A DNA stretch of 64,000 nt. It comes from SCGC-AG-212-J23 sp035602335 (GTDB taxonomy: Bacteria; Pseudomonadota; Gammaproteobacteria; Burkholderiales; SG8-39). The position numbers and the translations under genes were made by a program. Positions within the stretch are counted from its first letter, which is position 1. Each line of letters opens with the position of its first letter. Below the pieces are notes generated by a model that saw only the letters and a program-made list of their open reading frames with translations, did no database searches and was not told the origin of the DNA. Where the stretch lies: contig DATNMK010000087.1 of NCBI GenBank assembly GCA_035602335.1, forward strand, positions 1 through 64,000. Direction: 5' to 3'. Shown here piece by piece: positions 8,848 to 17,442 of the stretch.

Positions 8848-9699
8848 GTGCAGCTCATCCTGGTGAGCGGGCTCTCCGGATCCGGCAAGAGCATTGCGCT
8901 CAACGTGCTCGAGGATAGCGGCTACTACTGCGTCGACAACCTGCCCGCGACGCTGCTCCTAGAGGTGGTGGACTCTCTGGCCGAGGCCGGCCACGACCGG
9001 ACCGCGGTGAGCGTCGATGCGAGAAGCGCCGCTGTCCCTGCGCTGCCCGAAAGCATCGCCAAGCTCCGGAGCCGCGGCGTCGACTGCCGCGTGCTGTACC
9101 TCGAGGCGAACTCCCCAACCCTGTTGCGGCGCTTCTCCGAGACGCGGCGCCGCCACCCGCTCGCCGGCTCGGGTCTCACGCTTTCCGAGGCGATCGGGCG
9201 CGAGCGCACCCTGCTCGCGGGCGTCGCCGCGCTCGCGCACCGCATCGACACGAGCGAGCTGCAGCCGCGCGTGCTGCAGAACTGGATCAAGGACCTGCTT
9301 GCTCTCGACGCCGGGTCACTCACGCTGCTTTTCGAGTCGTTCGCGTATCGCGACGGCATACCGCTGGATGCCGACTGGGTGATCGACAGCCGCATGCTAC
9401 CCAACCCGCACTACGACCTGCAGCTGCGTCCGTTGACCGGGCGCGATAGCGCAGTGGCTGAGTATCTGCACCGCGACCAGGCGGTCCAGCGCTGGCTCGA
9501 AGACGTACGCGTCCTGCTGGCGCGCTGGCTGCCGGAGATCGTCCGCGAGAACCGCAGCTACGTCACCGTGGCGATCGGCTGCACCGGCGGCCGTCACCGC
9601 TCGGTGTACCTGGCAGAGCGCCTCGCGGATGCATTTCGCGCCGAGTGGCACGTGCTGGTACGTCACCGCAGCCTGGCCCACCACAACTCCCAAGGGTGA
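8848..9699 (+). CDS. rapZ: RNase adapter protein RapZ (YvcJ-type P-loop nucleotide-binding protein)
   Basis: 283 residues with a GTG start directly after the hprK stop. Walker A is SGLSGSGKSIALN at the N-terminus; YCVDNLPATLL and the C-terminal IGCTGGRHRSVYLAERL are RapZ hallmarks. In E. coli RapZ binds small RNAs and guides RNase E to GlmZ, controlling glucosamine-6-phosphate synthase and so cell-envelope precursor supply. Whether that target exists here is not visible. Its TGA overlaps the next ATG by one base. Confidence 0.94.
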   Translation: MQLILVSGLSGSGKSIALNVLEDSGYYCVDNLPATLLLEVVDSLAEAGHDRTAVSVDARSAAVPALPESIAKLRSRGVDCRVLYLEANSPTLLRRFSETRRRHPLAGSGLTLSEAIGRERTLLAGVAALAHRIDTSELQPRVLQNWIKDLLALDAGSLTLLFESFAYRDGIPLDADWVIDSRMLPNPHYDLQLRPLTGRDSAVAEYLHRDQAVQRWLEDVRVLLARWLPEIVRENRSYVTVAIGCTGGRHRSVYLAERLADAFRAEWHVLVRHRSLAHHNSQG

Positions 9700-10268
9700 T
9701 GCAGGACCTGGCATTGTTTCCGCTTAACACCGTCCTGTTCCCGGGCGGCCGCTTGCCATTACGCATCTTCGAGCAGCGCTACATGGACATGGCGAAGACC
9801 TGTCTGCGCGATGACGCGCCCTTCGGCGTCTGCCTGATCCGCGATGGCGCGGAGGTCGGCGCGCCGGCAACGCCGGTGGCGATCGGCTGCCTCGCCCGCA
9901 TCGCCACCTGGGACATGCAGCAGCTCGGCGTGCTGCACATCATCGCCCGCGGCGAGCAGCGCTTTCGCATCCTCGAGCGGCGCGTCGAGCCCAATGGCCT
10001 CGCGCGCGCCGCCATCGAATTGCTTCCCGCCGACATCGACTCACCGGTGCCGGAGCAGTGCAAGCCCTGCGTGCGCCTGCTCGAGCGGGTGATCGCGCAG
10101 CAGAGCGACGGGCTCTTCGAGCCGCCACACCGCCTCGACTCCAGCGCCTGGGTTAGCGCCCGTCTCGCCGAAATCCTGCCGCTTCCGCTTTCCGCGAAGC
10201 AGGAGCTCTTCGAGCTGATCGACGCCCGCGCCCGGCTCGAGCGCCTCAATAATCTCTTAGGGAGATAG
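9699..10268 (+). CDS. LON peptidase substrate-binding domain protein
   Basis: 189 residues, starting at the ATG in TGATG that overlaps the rapZ stop. It matches the stand-alone N-terminal domain of Lon protease: ALFPLNTVLFPGGRLPLRIFEQRY, later FGVCLIRDGAEVG, LHIIARGEQRFRIL, and a helical end (LSAKQELFELIDARARLERL). No ATPase or protease domain is present. Such single-domain proteins are common and of unproven role, possibly substrate adaptors. Last gene of the rpoN-linked string; a 106-base gap follows. Confidence 0.88.
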   Translation: MQDLALFPLNTVLFPGGRLPLRIFEQRYMDMAKTCLRDDAPFGVCLIRDGAEVGAPATPVAIGCLARIATWDMQQLGVLHIIARGEQRFRILERRVEPNGLARAAIELLPADIDSPVPEQCKPCVRLLERVIAQQSDGLFEPPHRLDSSAWVSARLAEILPLPLSAKQELFELIDARARLERLNNLLGR

Positions 10269-10374
10269 CATGAAAGACAATCATCCTGACGCTCATGATT
10301 GGATCTCCTTTCAAGGCCGGCCAATTCAATAAAAGACCACTAAAATACGCTCTGGGGGCGGAGAAACTATAGCA

Positions 10375-10749
10375 ATGGCACTATCGCACCGAAACTATGC
10401 GAAGGTCCGGGTCGTGGCGCCCGCGGGGCGTCTCGACCACGAGAACTGCGAAGCGTTCAGGAAGGACCTCGCGCCGCATCTGGACGCCTGCCTGCGGGAG
10501 GGCCAGGCGCTCGTTTTCGACCTGTCCGGCATCGAGTACGTGTCGAGCGCCGGCCTGCGCTGCCTGATGCTTGCCGGCAAGCAGGCCGTCAGCCGCAACG
10601 GCCGCCTGGTGATCGCTTCCCTGCAGCCCCTAGTCGCCGAGATCTTCCAAATCAGCCGCTTCAACCTCGTTTTCGACGTCTTCCCCACGATGCGCGAGGC
10701 GCTGGCTTCGGTTTCGTCCGAGGCGGTCGAAGCTTTCGAGCGCGGCTGA
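10375..10749 (+). CDS. STAS-domain anti-anti-sigma factor (SpoIIAA/RsbV-like)
   Basis: 124 residues, a single STAS domain. The phosphorylatable serine motif is VSSAGLRCLM near residue 60, after VFDLSGIEY. Such proteins bind an RsbW-like kinase when dephosphorylated and so release the kinase's partner. Both the matching kinase-type protein (14772-15206) and a PP2C phosphatase (11710-13698) are in the same cluster. GGGGCGGAG just upstream of the ATG is a plausible ribosome-binding site. Confidence 0.88.
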   Translation: MALSHRNYAKVRVVAPAGRLDHENCEAFRKDLAPHLDACLREGQALVFDLSGIEYVSSAGLRCLMLAGKQAVSRNGRLVIASLQPLVAEIFQISRFNLVFDVFPTMREALASVSSEAVEAFERG

Positions 10750-10756
10750 CCCGGGC

Positions 10757-11713
10757 ATGCGCGTCCGTTTCTGGGGCACGCGCGGTTCGATGCCGGTGGC
10801 GCTGACGGCCGCCGATATCCGGGACAAACTGGCCCAAGCCCTGCTCGTTGCCGCAGGCCGGCGTTTCGAGTCGTTCGGCGAGGCCTATGAATTCGCGCAG
10901 CGAGAGCTGCCCTTCGCGCTCACTCACACCTTCGGCGGTCACTCCTCGTGCGTCGAACTCGAGCCCCGCAGCAATGAGTATTTCGTGTGCGACATGGGCA
11001 GTGGGGCGCGGCCCTTCGGCGCCCACGTGCTGGCGCGCCAGGGCGGCCAACCGGCGACGGTCAACGTGTTCATGTCGCACGTCCACTGGGATCACATCAT
11101 GGGCTTTCCGTTCTTCGGACCCGCGTATGTGCCCGGGACGAAGATTCGCATCCACGGCTGTCACGACATCCTGGAGAAGGCGTTTCGCCTGCAGCAGGCG
11201 CCGCCGTGTTTCCCGGTCGCTTTCGACCAGCTTGCCGCGAACATCGAATTCGTGAAGCTCGTTCCTGGCGAGGCGCGCCGCGTCGGTGAAGTGAGCGTGA
11301 CGCCGAAGATCCAGCGGCATTCGGGCGATTCCTACGGTTACCGCTTCGAGGTTGGCGGCAAGGCGCTGGTCTACACCACCGACTCCGAACACAAGCTCGA
11401 GAACCGTGGCGAAGCGCAAGCCTTCGTCGCCTTTTTCCGGGGCGCTGACATGGTGGTGTTCGACGCCATGTACTCGCTCGCCGAAGTGGCCTCGGTGAAG
11501 GCTGACTGGGGCCATTCCAGCAATATCGTCGGCGTGGAGCTTTGCCAGATGGCCGGCGTCAAGCACCTGGTGCTGTTTCACCACGAGCCCAGTTCCGACG
11601 ATGCCGCCATCGAAAGCGTGCTGAAGGATACGCGCCGCCTCGAGGAGCTGACTCGCGGCGCGCAGCCGTTGCGCATCTCGGCGGCTTACGACGGGCTGGA
11701 GATCGATCTCTGA
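10757..11713 (+). CDS. Metallo-beta-lactamase-fold hydrolase
   Basis: 318 residues. The metal-binding motif is SHVHWDH near residue 110, with later ligands likely in QRHSGDSYGY, TTDSEH and LFHHEPSSDD. The N-terminal MRVRFWGTRGSMP is typical of beta-lactamase-like proteins sometimes attached to cyclic-nucleotide or response-regulator modules. Substrate unknown; phosphodiesterase-like activity is possible. It starts 7 bases after the STAS gene and its stop overlaps the proposed CTG start of the CHASE2-PP2C gene, so all three look co-translated. Confidence 0.85.
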   Translation: MRVRFWGTRGSMPVALTAADIRDKLAQALLVAAGRRFESFGEAYEFAQRELPFALTHTFGGHSSCVELEPRSNEYFVCDMGSGARPFGAHVLARQGGQPATVNVFMSHVHWDHIMGFPFFGPAYVPGTKIRIHGCHDILEKAFRLQQAPPCFPVAFDQLAANIEFVKLVPGEARRVGEVSVTPKIQRHSGDSYGYRFEVGGKALVYTTDSEHKLENRGEAQAFVAFFRGADMVVFDAMYSLAEVASVKADWGHSSNIVGVELCQMAGVKHLVLFHHEPSSDDAAIESVLKDTRRLEELTRGAQPLRISAAYDGLEIDL

Positions 11714-13698
11714 GACTGACCTCGGGGCCGAGGCCGGTCGGGATAGCGCTGCTCGCCGTCTGCGTCCTGCTGATCGGCCTCGAGTCGGCGCCGGTTGTGG
11801 CGCTGCGCGAAGCGCTGTTCGACGGCTATCAGAAGCTGATGCCTCGGCCGCGCAATTCTGCGCCAGCCGTCATCGTCGACATCGACGAGCGTTCGCTCGA
11901 CGCCCGCGGCCAGTGGCCATGGCCGCGCACCGTCACGGCTGACCTCGTCCAGGCCATCGCCCGCGCCGGGCCGGCGGCGATCGGCCTCGATCTGCTGTTC
12001 GTCGAGCCGGACCGCTCGGCCGCCGGAGCCGATGCGGCCCTGGCGCAAGCGGTTCAGGGCGCAAAGGTCGTGCTCGGCATGGCCGGGATCGATTACCGCG
12101 ACCGCCGTTTCCCGCATCCGCCTCGGGCGGCACCCGTGCGGTGGTCGGGCCCGCGCGAGCTTCCGCTGCGGCAATTCGACGGCCAGCTGCAAAGCCGCCC
12201 GGAGATCGATCGGGCCGCTGCCGGCCGCGGGCTGATCAGCACCGATTCATCGGATCGCATCATTCGGCGGGTGCCGCTGCTTGCGCGGATCGGCGAAGTC
12301 GCGGTGCCGGCCCTTGCCGTGGAGATGGTCCGAATTGCGACCGGGACCCAGACGCTGCGCATCGACGACCACGGCGGCGAGCAGATCGACCTGAATGTGG
12401 GATCGGTATCGATTCCGATCCAGTCGGACGGCTCGCTGAACCTGTATTTCGGGCGCCATGATGCAGAACGGTTCGTGTCTGCCGATGACGTTCTTTCCGG
12501 CAAGGCGTCGGCGGATCTTTTCCGCGACAAGTTTGTGCTGGTCGGCGTGTCGGGGCTGGGACTGCTGGATTTCCAGGCGACTCCACTGGGCGAGCGCATT
12601 CCTGGCGTGGAAGTGCATGCGCAAATCCTCGAGCAGATCTTCGACGGGACCTACCTGCGCCGGCCCAGTGCTGCCGCATGGACGGAAGCCGCGCTGTTTG
12701 CGTGCGCGGGCATCCTTTTCATCGTGTTCGTCCCGGCAGCGCGCGCCAGGATCTCTTTTCTCCTTTTGGCGGCGATCCTGCTCGCCCTGGCCGCAGCGGG
12801 AGTGCTTGCCTTCATGGCCGGGCTTTTGCTGAATGTCGCAGCGCCCGCCTTGGCAGCGGTCCTCGTCTTCGCCGCATTGCTCGGCGCCACGTTTGCCGAA
12901 GCCGACCGCCAGCGGCGCTTGCTGCGCGAAGCCCAGGCTCGCGTTGCCGGCGAACTGGAAGCCGCCCGACGCATCCAGATGGGACTGCTGCCGGCGCCAC
13001 GCAGCGTTTTCACCGGGCAGACAGGCTTTGCGCTCGACGCATTGCTCGAGCCGGCACGAACCGTCGGGGGGGATTTTTACGACTGCTTCATGGTAAACAA
13101 TCAGCGGCTCTTCTTCGTGGTCGGCGACGTCTCGGGCAAGGGGCTTGCGGCGAGCCTGTTCATGGCCCTCTCCAAGTCGCTGCTGAAAAGCATTGCCCTG
13201 CGCTCGGGCGAGGACCCCGGCTCGATCCTCATGCTGGCCAGCGCCGAAATCGGCCGCGACAATCCGGAATCGTTCTTCGTCACTGCATTCGCAGGCCTGC
13301 TTGACGTGCGCACCGGCGCGCTCGATTTTTGCAATGCCGGCCACGAGCCGCCGATTGCCTGCAGGCCTGGCGGCGCGCTCGAGCGCGTCGAGCATGCCGG
13401 CGGGCCGCCGCTATGCGTCATCGACGGCTTCGAATATCCCAGCGCTCACCGCAGCCTCGAGGCGGGCGAATGGCTATGCGTTCTTACCGACGGTGTGACC
13501 GAGGCGATGAACGCTGAGGGCGAGTTTTACGGCACAGCGCGCTTGCACGCGGTATTGAAGCCGCTCTCCTCAGCTGCTCCGGATGCGGTCGTCGCCGCGG
13601 TACGCGAGGACGTGCGGCGTTTCACCGGCGCGATTGAGCAATCGGACGACCTGACCCTGCTTTGCGTGCGCTGGAACGGGGCTGCTAGCGGACGTTGA
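11710..13698 (+). CDS. CHASE2 sensor with SpoIIE-type PP2C serine phosphatase domain
   Basis: 662 residues if started at CTG 11710. Order: N-terminal membrane helix (VGIALLAVCVLLIGLES), extracytoplasmic CHASE2 domain to ~residue 315 (VDIDERSLDARGQWPWPR, FRDKFVLVGVSGLGLLDFQATPLG), three membrane helices (~325-395), a coiled linker, then a SpoIIE/RsbU phosphatase (VGGDFYDCF, VVGDVSGKGLAASLFM, LTDGVTEAMN). It probably dephosphorylates the STAS protein in response to an envelope signal. No ATG, GTG or TTG lies in frame between the upstream stop region and the first helix; CTG 11710 has GGAG 8 bases upstream and overlaps the preceding stop as CTGA. An ATG at 11542 would read 56 extra residues through the previous gene. 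Confidence 0.85.
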   Translation: MRLTSGPRPVGIALLAVCVLLIGLESAPVVALREALFDGYQKLMPRPRNSAPAVIVDIDERSLDARGQWPWPRTVTADLVQAIARAGPAAIGLDLLFVEPDRSAAGADAALAQAVQGAKVVLGMAGIDYRDRRFPHPPRAAPVRWSGPRELPLRQFDGQLQSRPEIDRAAAGRGLISTDSSDRIIRRVPLLARIGEVAVPALAVEMVRIATGTQTLRIDDHGGEQIDLNVGSVSIPIQSDGSLNLYFGRHDAERFVSADDVLSGKASADLFRDKFVLVGVSGLGLLDFQATPLGERIPGVEVHAQILEQIFDGTYLRRPSAAAWTEAALFACAGILFIVFVPAARARISFLLLAAILLALAAAGVLAFMAGLLLNVAAPALAAVLVFAALLGATFAEADRQRRLLREAQARVAGELEAARRIQMGLLPAPRSVFTGQTGFALDALLEPARTVGGDFYDCFMVNNQRLFFVVGDVSGKGLAASLFMALSKSLLKSIALRSGEDPGSILMLASAEIGRDNPESFFVTAFAGLLDVRTGALDFCNAGHEPPIACRPGGALERVEHAGGPPLCVIDGFEYPSAHRSLEAGEWLCVLTDGVTEAMNAEGEFYGTARLHAVLKPLSSAAPDAVVAAVREDVRRFTGAIEQSDDLTLLCVRWNGAASGR

Positions 13699-14278
13699 TC
13701 TCGACGCGCCGGTTGCGCGGCTCGTCGATGTTGTCGGCGGTCTGAATTAGCAGCTCGCGCTCGCCGCGGCCGGCCGTCTGGATCTGCCTGGCTGGAATGC
13801 CGATCTCGACGAGGAAGCCCTTCACCCGCTCGGCACGCTGTGCCGACAGCCGATCGTTCGCATCCAGCTCGCCGACCGTATCCGTGTGCCCGACCACCAG
13901 GATGTCGGGAACGGGACGGTGCTTCAGCTCGTCCAGCACCTTTTTCAGTTCGTCCTTGGATTCGTCGGTCAACTCATCGGTGGCGGTAACAAAGTAAAGC
14001 AGGAACGCGGTCGGCCGAGCAGGCAAGGCGTCGAGCGTGACGCCGAAGGACTGCTTCACCTCCGCGTCCGACAGCCGCACGATTTCGGATTGCCCTCCTG
14101 TGACACGGCTCGTCGCGTACGGCTCGTTGAGCACGTGCCGCTCGCCGCCGCGCTGCACGATCACCGTACCGGTATGACCATCCGGGCTGGGCAGAACCAC
14201 TACGGTTTCTTCGAGCGGCGCCGGCTGCGCAAAGATCGCGCCAATGGCAACCAGTGCCGCAAGCGCCACCACCAGCAT
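13685..14278 (-). CDS. OmpA-family (peptidoglycan-binding C-terminal domain) protein
   Basis: 197 residues. An N-terminal hydrophobic segment (LVVALAALVAIGAIFA) serves as signal or anchor; the last ~110 residues form an OmpA/MotB-like domain with VVGHTDTVGELDANDRLSAQRAERV and GRGERELL, which binds peptidoglycan. Together with the FecR protein encoded just upstream, which it follows by 3 bases, it probably forms an envelope-located unit for the signalling cluster. Its end overlaps the converging phosphatase gene by 14 bases. Confidence 0.85.
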   Translation of the reverse strand: MLVVALAALVAIGAIFAQPAPLEETVVVLPSPDGHTGTVIVQRGGERHVLNEPYATSRVTGGQSEIVRLSDAEVKQSFGVTLDALPARPTAFLLYFVTATDELTDESKDELKKVLDELKHRPVPDILVVGHTDTVGELDANDRLSAQRAERVKGFLVEIGIPARQIQTAGRGERELLIQTADNIDEPRNRRVEINVR

Positions 14279-14281
14279 GGG

Positions 14282-14719
14282 TCAGCTTCCAGGCTCGGTG
14301 ACCCGCACCACAAACTCGGTACCGCGAACCCCCATGATCGAAGACGGCGTGCGCAGCCTCATAGCGTCCGGGGACTGCTTGACCATCTTGCCCGAGACGA
14401 CGGCAAGCGTTCCCTTCTTCAGCGAGGCATCGAAATGCCCGTTGTGCGTAGTCGAATCGAAGGCGTAGCGCTCGATCGCCAGCACGCTGCCCGGGCCCAC
14501 CGAAAGCACGCTGTTGTCGGTGAACGTGACGCCGGCAGATCCATCGGTGCCAGTGACCAGGGTGTCGGCTTCCTGTACCGGCATGCCCACTCTGGCCGGC
14601 AGCCGCTGGCCCTGGCGCTCAAGGAACACCGATCCCGAGGCAGACTTGATCTGCCCCACATCGTTCGCCCAAACGCCGGCGACGAATCCGAACAGGCATA
14701 CCGCAAGTGTCCAACGCAT
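14282..14719 (-). CDS. FecR-domain secreted protein
   Basis: 145 residues with a signal peptide (WTLAVCLFGFVAGVWA). The mature protein is a FecR-type domain: GSVFLERQGQRLPARVGMPVQEADTLVTG, then FTDNSVLSVGPGSVLAIERY and the closing TPSSIMGVRGTEFVVRV. In Betaproteobacteria this form is often found beside CHASE2 proteins and OmpA-domain proteins rather than with iron-uptake sigma factors. It may present or modulate the signal sensed by CHASE2; this is inference from position. Confidence 0.85.
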   Translation of the reverse strand: MRWTLAVCLFGFVAGVWANDVGQIKSASGSVFLERQGQRLPARVGMPVQEADTLVTGTDGSAGVTFTDNSVLSVGPGSVLAIERYAFDSTTHNGHFDASLKKGTLAVVSGKMVKQSPDAMRLRTPSSIMGVRGTEFVVRVTEPGS

Positions 14720-14731
14720 GACGGCCCTCCC

Positions 14732-14759
14732 TTGGGATCCTTTGAACGGATTCTATAAT
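14732..14759 (+). promoter_or_regulatory. Candidate sigma-70 promoter for the RsbW-like gene
   Basis: TTGGGA (14732-14737) and a perfect TATAAT (14754-14759) are separated by 16 bases in the gap between the divergent FecR and RsbW-like genes. Transcription would begin about 5-7 bases before the ATG at 14772, giving a very short leader. Recognised by pattern only. Confidence 0.45.
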
Positions 14760-14771
14760 GCTCCCGAACGT

Positions 14772-15206
14772 ATGCCGGATAGCGTGAAAAACTTCCGCTT
14801 GGCGATGTTTCCGTCGAGGCTCGCCGAGCTGCGCCCTTTGTCTGCCTTCCTGACAGACTTTTGTACCGAGGCCGGGATCGAGCGGGAGCGCTGCCTGCGC
14901 CTTCATCTGGTCGTGGAGGAGCTGTTCGTAAATACCATCCGGCACGGCCATAGGAGGGACTGCGACGCGCCCGTGTGGTTGAGCCTGGAGGCGGGCCCCA
15001 AGGCGGTGCGGGTGACTTACGAAGACACCGCGCCGGCCTTCAACCCCTATGCCGGCCTGCCGGACAAGCCTATCGACATGACGACGACGCTCGAAAGACG
15101 CAGGATTGGCGGGCTCGGCGTGCTTCTTACCAAGGAACTGGCTTCGACGCGCGATTACGCATATTTGTTCGGCCGTAACCGAATCCGTCTCACGATGACG
15201 CGTTAG
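14772..15206 (+). CDS. RsbW-like serine kinase / anti-sigma regulatory factor (HATPase_c_2)
   Basis: 144 residues from ATG 14772. GHKL ATPase motifs are visible: N-box RLHLVVEELFVNTIRHG and G1/G2-like segments YEDTAPAFNPYAGLP and RIGGLGVLLTKEL. It should phosphorylate the STAS protein at 10375-10749 and bind an effector in alternation. No sigma factor is encoded nearby, so the effector may be remote or not a sigma factor. Its 3' end overlaps mutY tail-to-tail by 17 bases. Confidence 0.82.
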   Translation: MPDSVKNFRLAMFPSRLAELRPLSAFLTDFCTEAGIERERCLRLHLVVEELFVNTIRHGHRRDCDAPVWLSLEAGPKAVRVTYEDTAPAFNPYAGLPDKPIDMTTTLERRRIGGLGVLLTKELASTRDYAYLFGRNRIRLTMTR

Positions 15207-16233
15207 AAGCAGCGAGCAGGGCGACGACTTTTTTGACCGGAGCCGGCACCGCTGCATGGGCGCAATCCTCGAGGTCAAGCCAGAGCCTACCCGGCGCCTC
15301 GGCGCGCGAGAGCGTTCTGCTCACCTGGCAGAGCACGGGCCGGATGTGGAGGCGAAAGTGTGTGAAGCCGTGTTCGAGCGGTTGGAGCTCGCGCGCCGAA
15401 GAGACCTCGCAGCCCAATTCGCGGCCCTGCCCGCTGTAGTTCGCATTGCGCGCCTCGGGGAAAGTCCAAAGACCCCCCCAAAGCCCCGCACCCGGCCTGC
15501 GTTCCAGCAACACCTGTTTCTTGTGCAATAAAAGCAGCCAGATTGCACTTTTCACCGGGACTGTCTTCTTGGGGCGCGGCACCGGCAGCTCGTGCGCGCG
15601 ATCATCGCGCCGCGCCACGCAGCGACGCCTTACCGGGCAGGCATCGCAACGCGGCTTCTTTATACAGACCGTCGCGCCGAGATCCATCAGCGCCTGCGTA
15701 TAAACGCCAATGTTGTTCCTGGGCAGCAGGCGCTCTGCGAGCCGCCACAGCTTCGTTTCGACTTCGCGCTCCCCCGGCCAGCCCTCGATGCCGTAGCAGC
15801 GCGCGAGCACGCGTTTGACGTTGCCGTCGAGAATCGCGGTGCGCCGACCGAAGGCGAACGCGGCGATCGCTGCGGCGGTCGAACGGCCGATGCCTGGAAG
15901 CTCTGCGATCTCCTCTATCGAGTCCGGAAACCTGCCTGCGTAGGCGGAAACAACTTTTCGAGCGGCGACATGCAGGTTGCGTCCTCGGGCATAGTAGCCC
16001 AGGCCGCTCCAGAGGCGCAGCACCTCGTCCTCGTCCGCTGCCGCGAGCGCCTGCACGTCGGGAAAGCGGGAAAGGAAGCGCTCGTAGTAGGGAATGACCG
16101 TCGCCACCTGCGTCTGCTGCAGCATCACCTCCGAGAGCCAGATGCGGTATGGATCCCGCGTGCCTTGCCACGGCAGGCCTTTGCGGCCGTGGCGGCGCTG
16201 CCACGCGATGAGGGTGCTTGCGAAATCGGGCAC
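15190..16233 (-). CDS. mutY: A/G-specific adenine DNA glycosylase
   Basis: 347 residues. Removes adenine mispaired with 8-oxoguanine. Catalytic Glu is in SEVMLQQTQV and the helix-hairpin-helix plus catalytic Asp region is ELPGIGRSTAAAI and LDGNVKRVLAR. A [4Fe-4S] loop follows (VCIKKPRCDACPVRRRC), then a C-terminal NUDIX-like domain that reads 8-oxoG (LLERRPGAGLWGGLWTFPE). The iron-sulfur cysteines are spaced C-X5-C-X2-C-X5-C, one residue shorter in the first gap than the usual C-X6-C. Confidence 0.94.
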   Translation of the reverse strand: MPDFASTLIAWQRRHGRKGLPWQGTRDPYRIWLSEVMLQQTQVATVIPYYERFLSRFPDVQALAAADEDEVLRLWSGLGYYARGRNLHVAARKVVSAYAGRFPDSIEEIAELPGIGRSTAAAIAAFAFGRRTAILDGNVKRVLARCYGIEGWPGEREVETKLWRLAERLLPRNNIGVYTQALMDLGATVCIKKPRCDACPVRRRCVARRDDRAHELPVPRPKKTVPVKSAIWLLLLHKKQVLLERRPGAGLWGGLWTFPEARNANYSGQGRELGCEVSSARELQPLEHGFTHFRLHIRPVLCQVSRTLSRAEAPGRLWLDLEDCAHAAVPAPVKKVVALLAASNASS

Positions 16234-16253
16234 GCCCGGATTCTAATGGGGGC

Positions 16254-17438
16254 ATGGGCAACCCCGTCGAGCACATCCGCAAATACCATCCCGAGCTGAA
16301 GGAAATCCGGCATGACCTGCATGCGCATCCGGAGCTCGGGTTCGAAGAAAACCGCACTTCGGCGCTGGTTGCAGAAAAGCTAGTGAGCTGGGGCATCGAG
16401 GTGCATCGCGGCCTCGCCAAAACCGGCGTGGTCGGCGTGGTCAAGGGGCGCGGCGCGTCGAGCGGCCGCGCCATCGGCCTGCGCGCCGACATGGACTGCC
16501 TGCCGATGCAGGAGACCGGAAGCGTGCCTTACCGCTCGCGTCATGAAGGACGCATGCACGCGTGCGGGCACGACGGGCACACGACCATGCTGCTGGGCGC
16601 CGCGCGCTATCTCGCGGAGACACGCAACTTCGGCGGCACCGCCTACCTCATCTTCCAGCCGGCCGAGGAAGGCGGCGGCGGCGGGCAGGTGATGGTGAAG
16701 GAAGGTCTTTTCGAGCGCTTCCCGGCGAACGAGGTCTATGCGTTGCATAACTGGCCGGGACTGGCGGCCGGCAAGATGGCGGTGCGCGCAGGGCCGGTGA
16801 TGGCCGCCACCGACGAGATCCAGATTGCCGTGCGCGGACGCGGCGGGCACGCGGCGATGCCGCATCTCGTCGTCGACCCCGTGGTCGCTGCCTCCCACAT
16901 CATCACCGCGCTGCAGACGATCGCGAGCCGTAACGTCAGTCCCGTGGACGCGGTCGTGGTGAGCATCGCCTCGATGCAGACGAGCCAGGTCGGCGCATTC
17001 AACGTGATCCCCGACGCGGTGCGCATGATCGGAACGGTGCGCAGCTTCCGGCGCGAGACGCGCGAGCTCGCCGAGAAACGCGTAAAGGAAATCGCGACGC
17101 ACGTGGCGCAGGCATTTGGCGCGAGCGCCGAGGTCGACTTCCGGCACGGCTACCCCGCCACTGTCAACAGCGAGCGCGAAGCGCAATTTGCCGCGCGCGT
17201 CGGCGAGCGCATCTTCGGCAAGGGAAACGTCGTCATCGACGCCGATCCCACCATGGGGGGCGAAGATTTTTCCTACATGTTGCTCGAACGCCCCGGTGCG
17301 TATGTTTGGCTCGGCCAGGGCGGCGCTCCGGGCGGCTGCTTCCTCCACAATCCGAGCTACGACTTCAACGATGAGGTGATTCCGCTCGGCGCGGGCTACC
17401 TCGCTGCGCTCGTCGAGGAGTCCCTGCCGCTAGAATAA
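16254..17438 (+). CDS. M20-family amidohydrolase (hippurate hydrolase/aminoacylase type)
   Basis: 394 residues from ATG 16254, chosen because it begins the conserved fold (HIRKYHPELKEIRHDLHAHPELGFEE) and clears the divergent mutY start at 16233. Metal-binding motifs are HACGHDGHT and the Glu pair in PAEEGGGGG; a dimerisation domain with GRGGHAAMPH sits in the middle. Hydrolyses N-acyl amino acids or related amides; the exact substrate cannot be read. Followed after 4 bases by the HD-GYP gene. Confidence 0.9.
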   Translation: MGNPVEHIRKYHPELKEIRHDLHAHPELGFEENRTSALVAEKLVSWGIEVHRGLAKTGVVGVVKGRGASSGRAIGLRADMDCLPMQETGSVPYRSRHEGRMHACGHDGHTTMLLGAARYLAETRNFGGTAYLIFQPAEEGGGGGQVMVKEGLFERFPANEVYALHNWPGLAAGKMAVRAGPVMAATDEIQIAVRGRGGHAAMPHLVVDPVVAASHIITALQTIASRNVSPVDAVVVSIASMQTSQVGAFNVIPDAVRMIGTVRSFRRETRELAEKRVKEIATHVAQAFGASAEVDFRHGYPATVNSEREAQFAARVGERIFGKGNVVIDADPTMGGEDFSYMLLERPGAYVWLGQGGAPGGCFLHNPSYDFNDEVIPLGAGYLAALVEESLPLE

Positions 17439-17442
17439 GGCG

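Noticed and set aside
12247..13395. A 382-codon minus-strand open frame
   Set aside because: Antisense to the CHASE2-PP2C gene, whose domains are unmistakable.
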